A stretch of 39,390 nucleotides of DNA from a virus: IMG/VR virus record IMGVR_UViG_3300030329_005103, positions 1 through 39,390 of that record; one strand, 5' to 3'. This document shows positions 34,844-39,390 of the stretch, piece by piece. Below the pieces are notes generated by a model. That model was not told the origin of the DNA and searched no databases. It saw nothing but the letters and a program-made list of their open reading frames with translations. Every line of letters begins with the position of its first letter. Positions within the stretch are counted from its first letter, which is position 1. The position numbers were made by a program, and so were the translations under genes.

Positions 34844-35166
34844 GCCAGGCTCCTCGCTGCGATTCGCTTACGGAGAAACAGGCGCTGAAAAAAGTTGGGC
34901 CTCAAAGACTTCAGCCTCTTGAGCCTAGAATTCAGCTCTGAGGAGATGCGAGAATACTGGTTCGTGTTCTTCCGCAGCTCCTTCAGCTCCACGCAGAGGC
35001 CCGTGTACAGCTCCCCAACAATCGCCAATTGCTCATCGTCGCTTTGCTGGTAGCGTGATTGAAAGACCGCCCCGTGCTCGCTGACTTCCTTGATTAGCCT
35101 GGTCACCCGATAGTCAAAGTCCCTGAGCTTCTCAAGGTCTTGCTTGCATTCTTTAATGGGATTCAT
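34840..35166 (-). CDS. Hypothetical coiled-coil protein, 108 aa
   Basis: Helical and charged throughout (ECKQDLEKLRDFDYRVTRLIKEVSEHG, ELKELRKNTNQYSRISSELNSRLKRLKSL), ending in a basic tail. Coupled to both neighbours by 4-base overlaps. No known domain. Confidence 0.6.
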   Translation of the reverse strand: MNPIKECKQDLEKLRDFDYRVTRLIKEVSEHGAVFQSRYQQSDDEQLAIVGELYTGLCVELKELRKNTNQYSRISSELNSRLKRLKSLRPNFFQRLFLRKRIAARSLA

Positions 35167-35603
35167 AATCCAGCCTCCTCTTTCGCCAGGTTATCTATGA
35201 AAGCAGATTCACCTGCCGCATACGTTTCCGGCTGAATTGAATTAATCACGGTTTCAAGCTCATCAGTCTTTTCTTTTAACTTCGCCTCGAGTTCGGCGAC
35301 GTGGTGATAGAGGTGCTCTTTGTCATCCTCCCATCGCTCCCTCTCCTCCGCCTTTGTCTCTCTGCCCCTGGGCGGAGCGCTCTGCTCAGCGCTTGTGATT
35401 CGGGCCGATAGCCCTGCCAGTTGCCTTTCGATATAATCGGGCCAACTGGACGGGCTCCTGTCCCTCACGCTTATTCCTGCAAAGTTATCGACCATCCGCT
35501 CTGTCTTTTCGTGCGCTACCCATAGCATGCCCGCGAATATAGCGACGGCGGTTACTACCCAAAACATTCCCCCGGCACTCACCGGCTTTTGATCTTCTGA
35601 CAT
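35163..35603 (-). CDS. Membrane-anchored coiled-coil protein (spanin-like?)
   Basis: 146 aa: short N-terminal cytoplasmic part, TM helix MFWVVTAVAIFAGMLWVAH (13-31), then a periplasmic-type coiled coil (ERERWEDDKEHLYHHVAELEAKLKEKTDELETVINSI). This resembles an inner-membrane spanin (Rz), although it is on the opposite strand from the endolysin and no outer-membrane lipoprotein partner with a lipobox is seen. AGAGGG site. Confidence 0.6.
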   Translation of the reverse strand: MSEDQKPVSAGGMFWVVTAVAIFAGMLWVAHEKTERMVDNFAGISVRDRSPSSWPDYIERQLAGLSARITSAEQSAPPRGRETKAEERERWEDDKEHLYHHVAELEAKLKEKTDELETVINSIQPETYAAGESAFIDNLAKEEAGL

Positions 35604-35709
35604 GAATTACCCTCTGGTTAGAATCTAAATTGTAAGTAGATAAAACGAGGCCGATGCTTCCGATGATGCTTGTAAGAGCAATACCGGCGGCCCATTCAAT
35701 TGGTGACAT
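35485..35709 (-). CDS. Possible small membrane protein overlapping the spanin-like gene
   Basis: Begins 3 bases after the preceding gene's stop, with AAGGGGA upstream of ATG. N-terminal TM segment WAAGIALTSIIGSIGLVLSTY (6-26); the C-terminal 39 codons overlap the start of the next gene in another frame. The unique 35 codons look real; the overlapped part is basic (RRSKAGECRGN). Could be holin-like or an attenuated leader peptide. Confidence 0.45.
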   Translation of the reverse strand: MSPIEWAAGIALTSIIGSIGLVLSTYNLDSNQRVIHVRRSKAGECRGNVLGSNRRRYIRGHAMGSARKDRADGR

Positions 35710-35712
35710 TAA

Positions 35713-35967
35713 TTATTTCCCCTTCTTATTTCTCCTCCATGGAAACTTTACGACCTCGGCTAGGCCGATCCTTTCCTTCCAGCTAACCCTCCATCGGCGC
35801 CCTACCTTCTCAAGAACTGGGTCTCCAACCTCCCGAGAACTATTGCGCCCCGCGTTATAACGGTCCATCGCCTTCTCTGGGTCGTTGCCCCAGACGCATA
35901 TTTTAATATTGCTGTTCCCCCTTGGGGGTTCGCCGCATTCCGAAACTGGTACTGGTGTTTTATTCAT
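35713..35967 (-). CDS. Hypothetical basic protein, 84 aa
   Basis: Starts at MNKTPV, with GGGAGGGG seven bases upstream; an earlier in-frame ATG at 36000 would lie inside the operator and has no ribosome site. The C-terminus is strongly basic and Trp-rich (GRRWRVSWKERIG.., FPWRRNKKGK). Its own promoter with operator copy 3 lies directly upstream. No family recognised. Confidence 0.6.
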   Translation of the reverse strand: MNKTPVPVSECGEPPRGNSNIKICVWGNDPEKAMDRYNAGRNSSREVGDPVLEKVGRRWRVSWKERIGLAEVVKFPWRRNKKGK

Positions 35968-35983
35968 GTAAGTCCCCTCCCGT

Positions 35984-36001
35984 GTTGATGTTATCCGCAA
36001 C
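35984..36001. promoter_or_regulatory. Operator copy 3 (GTTGATGTTATCCGCAAC)
   Basis: Same 18-base pattern as the other operators, with the right half CCGCAAC perfect and the left half GTTGAT altered. On the minus strand it reads GTTGCGGATAACATCAAC and covers the -10 TAACAT of the promoter for 35713-35967. Confidence 0.8.
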
Positions 36002-36017
36002 TTGGATTTTGTGTCAA
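35988..36017 (-). promoter_or_regulatory. Promoter for minus-strand genes 35967-34688
   Basis: TTGACA (36017-36012), 18-base spacer, TAACAT (35993-35988) on the minus strand; the -35 is perfect. The operator overlaps the -10, as it does at the 36256 promoter, so binding would repress transcription. Confidence 0.7.
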
Positions 36018-36046
36018 ACGGGAGAGAACTTATTTAGGAGAGAGCT

Positions 36047-36256
36047 TTAGAACGGGGGGTTGCTGCCGCCGTCGTCGTCTTTTTTCTTCGGTGGGGTCAC
36101 GTAGATTCTGATGTCTGGCTGGGATTCCTTGTTTTTGAACTTGTTGGGCAGCCCTAAAAGCCTCGTGTTCCCCATCTTCCCAGTCATAACGCCCGTGTCC
36201 TCGTTCACCCAAAAGGCGCCGATTTCTATCCCATCAAACTCTTTTTTACCTGCCAT
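36047..36256 (-). CDS. Small DUF736-like protein, 69 aa
   Basis: 'KKEFDGIEIGAFWVNEDTGVMTGKMGN' then 'LLGLPNKFKNKESQPDIRIYVTPPKKK' and a DDDGGSNPPF tail. The N/K-rich 'NK.K....PD.R.YV' part recalls the DUF736 family of small phage and plasmid proteins and may be an OB-like beta fold; that is a weak match. The Asp run comes from GTCGTCGTC at 36071-36079. First gene of the minus operon; ribosome site GGAG in 'TTTGGAGAAATC'. Confidence 0.6.
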   Translation of the reverse strand: MAGKKEFDGIEIGAFWVNEDTGVMTGKMGNTRLLGLPNKFKNKESQPDIRIYVTPPKKKDDDGGSNPPF

Positions 36257-36282
36257 GATTTCTCCAAATGTTGAAAGACAGT

Positions 36283-36300
36283 GTTGACGTTAACCGCAAC
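36283..36300. promoter_or_regulatory. Operator copy 4 (GTTGACGTTAACCGCAAC)
   Basis: Same pattern as copies 1-3, in the 87-base divergent gap between the 36256 (minus) and 36344 (plus) genes. Its inner GTTAAC is a perfect palindrome. It overlaps the -10 of the minus promoter and the -35 of the plus promoter, so one bound protein could govern both. Confidence 0.85.
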
Positions 36301-36312
36301 TGCAATTAAGGT
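36284..36312 (+). promoter_or_regulatory. Promoter for exonuclease-RecT-primase operon
   Basis: TTGACG (36284-36289) inside the operator, 17-base spacer, TAAGGT (36307-36312), followed by CTCTAACCT. The -10 is weak, but the TAAGGTnnnnCTCTAACCT block is shared exactly with the promoter before 2493. The same bases act as -35 of the opposite promoter. Confidence 0.5.
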
Positions 36313-36315
36313 CAA
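36287..36315 (-). promoter_or_regulatory. Promoter for the minus operon starting at 36256
   Basis: TTGACC (36315-36310), 17-base spacer, TAACGT (36292-36287) on the minus strand. Same layout as the 35988-36017 promoter, with the operator over the -10. About 31 bases to the ATG. Confidence 0.65.
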
Positions 36316-36343
36316 ACTCTAACCTGATTATATGGAGGATTCC

Positions 36344-37225
36344 ATGAGAGCAATAGGCTCAAGTTGTGTTCCAAAGATTTGCGAGGTTCACCACCTCGGC
36401 GGCCCCTGGGATGTTTACGAGGAAAGAGTTGAGGGTCGAGGCCTTCAGCCGTCTGAATTTATCCAGATTGGTGAGGATGCTGAACAGCTCATCGCCAAGC
36501 TGGGGATGCGAAAGATGGCCGAGAAGGGCTATCACTTCCACCTTCGCCCCGGAACCAAGAAAGGCGACGGCACCACTCTCACAAGATTTCGTGAATTTCA
36601 TGGTGTAGGTTTTCGGGATACACCTGACTTCACCCTTAGCGAGTCAAAGGGGCATCGGAAGGTGTTGATGGTTGGCGAGATTAAGCTGGTCAGAAACTCT
36701 GCCGACAAAGACCTTTATGGTGAGGATTGGTCACAGGAGCTCCCTGAGGGTTACCTCGTGCAGTGCCAATTTCATTGCTTTATTTACCAGGTAGACGTTT
36801 GCGTGGTCTTTGTGAGCTTTGGTTTTTGGGGTCCGCCTAAAATCTATCTGGTGAAAGCCGACGACGCGAAAATCGCTGCAATGGTTGAGCGCTCTGCGGC
36901 ATGGTGGAAGGCCCATGTTGAGAAGCGTGTCCCGCCCTCCATCGATGCGACTGATGCTTGCAGCGTATACCTGAAACATCTTGCGCTGCATGATGAAGCG
37001 CTGAGGGAATGCACCCAGGAGGAGTTTGCGAGAGCTGTTGCGATGGGTCAGCGGCGACAGCTCATGAAGCAACTCGAGAAAGAAGATAAGGCGGACGCTA
37101 ACTTTTTTCGTGAGCAGATTGGTGGTCACCGAGGTATCCGTCTTGGCGATAGGTCCAACATCACATGCAGCACAAACAAGCACGGCACGCGCACACTGCG
37201 CCTGAGCCTGAAGGAGTTATTATGA
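36344..37225 (+). CDS. YqaJ/lambda-type exonuclease
   Basis: 293 aa from ATG 36344, which has GGAGG five bases upstream; ATG 36332 is in frame but only overlaps the ribosome site. The core 'FHGVGFRDTPDFTLSES' then 'VLMVGEIKLV' gives the D...(E)xK nuclease centre, and 'PEGYLVQCQFHCFIYQVDVCVVFV' is the Q-helix typical of viral recombinase YqaJ-like nucleases. It should resect dsDNA 5'-3' and load the annealing protein encoded by the next gene, with which it overlaps by ATGA. Confidence 0.85.
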   Translation: MRAIGSSCVPKICEVHHLGGPWDVYEERVEGRGLQPSEFIQIGEDAEQLIAKLGMRKMAEKGYHFHLRPGTKKGDGTTLTRFREFHGVGFRDTPDFTLSESKGHRKVLMVGEIKLVRNSADKDLYGEDWSQELPEGYLVQCQFHCFIYQVDVCVVFVSFGFWGPPKIYLVKADDAKIAAMVERSAAWWKAHVEKRVPPSIDATDACSVYLKHLALHDEALRECTQEEFARAVAMGQRRQLMKQLEKEDKADANFFREQIGGHRGIRLGDRSNITCSTNKHGTRTLRLSLKELL

Positions 37226-38265
37226 CAGACATGGTTAAAGCGGTTGAAGAAGCCCTGATGATGAACAATTTTGAAAGGCTTCCGGCTGAGGCTCGGGTGG
37301 CTTACTTGCACCAGCTCTGTGAAAGCATGGGGCTAAACCCTCTGTCTCATCCATTCGAGTTTATCAAGCTCAATGGCCGGTGGACTCTTTATGCGAAGAA
37401 GGGCTGCACGGACCAGCTTCGGGCAGTTAACGGCGTGAACATTGAGATTGTTGAGAACACCATTCATGACCACCAGGTCTATGTGCATGTTCGTGCAACT
37501 GTTCCGGATGACAGGTTTCCTACCGGGGTAAGGAGCGACGAGGATATAGGCGTTGTCTTTATTGGCAGCGGCGCAGAAGCTCTCAATAATCGCATGAAGG
37601 CCGTTACCAAGGCCAAGCGGCGAGTGACTCTATCCATTTGCGGTCTTGGGTTTATCGACGAGACTGAGCTGGAGACGGTTAAGTCAGAGGTTCCTGCCCG
37701 TGCCGAGGAGCTTTTGGGCAAACCAAAGCCCGCTCTCCCTCCTTCTCAGAATGTTCAGGAGACTGCTAATGAGCTACTGGCTCCGTATGTTACGGTTCCT
37801 GCGAAGACACGTGAGCAGGTTGATGCCGAGATGGCCGATCTCGATCGGGCAATTGCTAAGCGCATTGAAGACGCGGTAAAGCCGAAAGACGATGCTGCAG
37901 TGGCTGTCGTTACAGGTGAGCAGTTGCGCAACTCGCCTAGCACTGAGGCTGTTGTTGCTGAGGTGAAGAAGCAGCTCAAGCAGCAGCCCAAGCAGGAAGA
38001 TAAGCCTAAGCGCGGGAGAAGAAGCAATGCCGTTCGGATGGCTGAGGCTGTTGGTGTCTTTGAAAAGCTAGGTATTAATGAGGCTCAAATTCAGGCTTAT
38101 TTGGACCTTGCAGATCTTACAAAGGCAAATAGCAAGGATATTGATAAGCTACTGGAAGCGCATGCAGAAGTCAGAGATGGAGCAAACCCCGACGACATCT
38201 TTGATTCAGGACATCCAACCGAGATACCGCCACTCCCCACTGGCGATATTAAGGAGATGTTTTGA
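37222..38265 (+). CDS. RecT/Bet-type single-strand annealing protein
   Basis: 347 aa from ATG 37222 (AAGGAG five bases upstream, ATGA overlap with the exonuclease stop). 'LHQLCESMGLNPLSHPFEFIKLNGRWTLYAKKGCTDQLR' corresponds to the 'yglnPf...i....g..pvvg.dG' core of Bet/RecT. 'NNRMKAVTKAKRRVTLSICGLGFIDETELETV' (about 115-150) is a signature I recall from phage annealing proteins. The C-terminal half (after ~170) is helical and basic (QQPKQEDKPKRGRRSN), likely a partner- or DNA-binding tail. Paired with the exonuclease as in Red/RecET systems. Confidence 0.75.
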   Translation: MTDMVKAVEEALMMNNFERLPAEARVAYLHQLCESMGLNPLSHPFEFIKLNGRWTLYAKKGCTDQLRAVNGVNIEIVENTIHDHQVYVHVRATVPDDRFPTGVRSDEDIGVVFIGSGAEALNNRMKAVTKAKRRVTLSICGLGFIDETELETVKSEVPARAEELLGKPKPALPPSQNVQETANELLAPYVTVPAKTREQVDAEMADLDRAIAKRIEDAVKPKDDAAVAVVTGEQLRNSPSTEAVVAEVKKQLKQQPKQEDKPKRGRRSNAVRMAEAVGVFEKLGINEAQIQAYLDLADLTKANSKDIDKLLEAHAEVRDGANPDDIFDSGHPTEIPPLPTGDIKEMF

Positions 38266-39113
38266 GCATGCTGGACTGGGCACTCTGGTATTGTCGCCAG
38301 GGGTTAGAGGTTTTCCCCGTTCATCGCATTCGTGATAACGGGCTCTGCTCCTGCGGCGATCCAGGGTGTTCATCACCGGGCAAGCATCCAGTAATCAGCA
38401 ATGGCGTTCGGGGCGCTTCGGCTGATTTGGATTTAGCTCGGGACCGATGGGGCCTTTACCCCAAGGCTAACATCGGGATTCACACTAACAAGCTCATTGT
38501 TCTAGATGTTGATGGCGAGGTGGGTATGGAGTCGCTACGCAGGCTCTGTAATGGGGATGTCCCCTTTGGCTTTGAGCCAAGAAGAAAGGTTCTTGAACGG
38601 GCTCCCAGGGTAAGAACTGGCGGGCGCGGCGCCCATTACTTCTTCAGACCTCGTCCTGGCACAAGCCTTACTAACAAGGTGGGCTTTATGCCTGGTTTAG
38701 ACATCCGGTCAGAAGGTGGTTACGTCGTAGCTCCTCCGTCGAATCACGCATCGGGTAATATGTATACCTGGGTTGCAGGGCTCCAAGAACAACGGGTACC
38801 TCGAGTACCTCTGTGGTTAGTGAAGACCGTGCAAGCCTCTAGCAATATTAGAGTTTTGCCCAACCAAGACTCGGGCGGAATCAGAAGAATTGAGATTCAG
38901 GCGTTGGCCACAATTGAAGAGGGCACTCGCCACGACAGTCTGAAGTCGTTGTGCGGGCGTCTTTTTTGGGAGGGTCGAGGCTCTGATGAAGTTTGGACAG
39001 TGCTGAACACAATTAACCAAACCTTATGCAAGCCCCCTTATCCAGAGAATGGTCTCAAAAAGATTTTTGACTGGACCAACAAGCGGGAGCAGATGAAGAG
39101 GAGAACAAGGTGA
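38262..39113 (+). CDS. Prim-Pol (AEP) primase, stand-alone
   Basis: 283 aa; N-terminal bifunctional primase-polymerase domain. Landmarks: 'DWALWYCRQGLEVFPV', a Cys-rich 'CSCGDPGCSSPGKHP', the catalytic 'NKLIVLDVDGE' (DxD), 'TGGRGAHYFFRP', then 'GLDIRSEGGYVVAPPSNHASGNMYTW'. The C-terminal region (RIEIQALATIEEGTRHDSLKSLCG) is the helical module that usually links to a helicase; here no helicase follows. Start: TTG 38262 overlaps the RecT stop (TTGA) with GGAG five bases upstream; ATG 38268 is the alternative. Confidence 0.85.
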   Translation: MSMLDWALWYCRQGLEVFPVHRIRDNGLCSCGDPGCSSPGKHPVISNGVRGASADLDLARDRWGLYPKANIGIHTNKLIVLDVDGEVGMESLRRLCNGDVPFGFEPRRKVLERAPRVRTGGRGAHYFFRPRPGTSLTNKVGFMPGLDIRSEGGYVVAPPSNHASGNMYTWVAGLQEQRVPRVPLWLVKTVQASSNIRVLPNQDSGGIRRIEIQALATIEEGTRHDSLKSLCGRLFWEGRGSDEVWTVLNTINQTLCKPPYPENGLKKIFDWTNKREQMKRRTR

Positions 39114-39304
39114 GTAGATTTACAACAGACCTGGGTAGCAACACCATCGAAGATGCAGAAGAGTTTGAGTCTCATAGAGCATCTAGAGATGCCTTTGATG
39201 ATTTTGAAGAGTACGGTGGTCCCGATGATGAGGAGGAAGAGGAGGATGAGGAGGATGAGGACCCTAATGAGGGGTTTGTGAGCCCCCCTGGGTGTCCGTA
39301 CTGA
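39110..39304 (+). CDS. Very acidic small protein, 64 aa
   Basis: GTG start in a GTGA overlap with the primase stop. Residues about 20-53 hold more than twenty Asp/Glu, including a DDEEEEEDEEDEDPNE run encoded by a GAG/GAT-rich tract (39226-39262). The last codons and stop lie within the terminal repeat. Such acidic proteins can act as DNA mimics, histone-like sinks or partner-binding tails; nothing specific is recognised. Last gene before the tandem hairpins. Confidence 0.6.
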   Translation: MSRFTTDLGSNTIEDAEEFESHRASRDAFDDFEEYGGPDDEEEEEDEEDEDPNEGFVSPPGCPY

Positions 39305-39389
39305 AGGTTGGTGGCGAGGAGTAACCAGCTCCTCGCCACACCTAACCTTCGGGAGATACCAAGCACTGTATCTGTGACCACCATAGCGA
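39292..39389. repeat. Terminal direct repeat, right copy
   Basis: Exact copy of bases 1-98. It begins inside the acidic-protein gene, whose stop codon is at 39302-39304, and ends just before the single mismatching final base of the window. Joining the copies puts the VRR-NUC gene directly downstream of the exonuclease-RecT-primase-acidic protein operon. Confidence 0.95.
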
Positions 39390-39390
39390 T

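Noticed and set aside
37925-37934. GTTGCGCAAC palindrome within the RecT-like gene
   Set aside because: It lacks the 18-base spacing of the operator and lies in coding sequence, so it is probably chance. The single half-site GTTGCGGAGA near 29526 was rejected for the same reason.

Overview
The window looks like the complete genome of a tailed, probably short-tailed (podovirus-type) bacteriophage of a Gram-negative host, recovered as a circular contig. Bases 39292-39389 repeat bases 1-98 exactly, so about 39.29 kb is unique. The evidence is a full virion gene set (terminase large subunit, portal, scaffold, major capsid protein, head-tail adaptor, very large tail and ejection proteins, LamG-type fibre), a lysis region with an M15 peptidase, and its own recombination/primase genes. 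I see no tail-length tape measure with sheath or tube genes, no tRNA, no integrase, no RNA polymerase and no stand-alone DNA polymerase. Transcription therefore probably depends on host RNA polymerase, and lysogeny is unproven. Host genus cannot be named from sequence alone; LamG fibres and S74-like domains are common in marine phages.

Layout. (1) Replication/recombination arm, crossing the contig join: lambda-type exonuclease (36344), RecT/Bet-like annealing protein (37222), Prim-Pol primase (38262), acidic protein (39110), a strong hairpin inside the terminal repeat, VRR-NUC nuclease (135) and an XRE-type HTH protein (640). Facing them is an SF3/P4-type helicase (861-2360, minus) with long Asp and Thr runs encoded by (GTC)n microsatellites. 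(2) Early plus-strand block 2493-6254: eight mostly unrecognised genes in two tightly overlapping operons, split by a clear terminator at 4344-4371. (3) A 1-kb region without convincing genes, 6255-7241, with two unrelated repeat families: eleven copies of GTGTAG, then an AT-rich CCGAATAATTGC series. It is a candidate replication origin or control region. (4) Late operon 7242-34654: terminase, head, tail, ejection proteins, fibres and lysis. (5) Minus-strand operon 36256-34688 of small proteins, two of them membrane proteins, ending in a 51-aa Cys/His mini-protein.

The main regulatory observation is an 18-bp imperfect palindrome, GTTGCGG...CCGCAAC-like. It occurs in four intergenic promoter regions (2429, 4393, 35984, 36283), with a weaker fifth copy at 6970. 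The sites overlap plausible sigma70 promoters of the early plus operons, the minus operon and the exonuclease/RecT operon; the helicase gene diverges from the 2429 site. This suggests one regulator, perhaps the HTH protein at 640, controls all non-structural transcription. Two of these promoters also share a downstream block, TAAGGTnnnnCTCTAACCT.

No sequence search could be run. Family names come from motifs read by eye, and most small genes have no recognised function.
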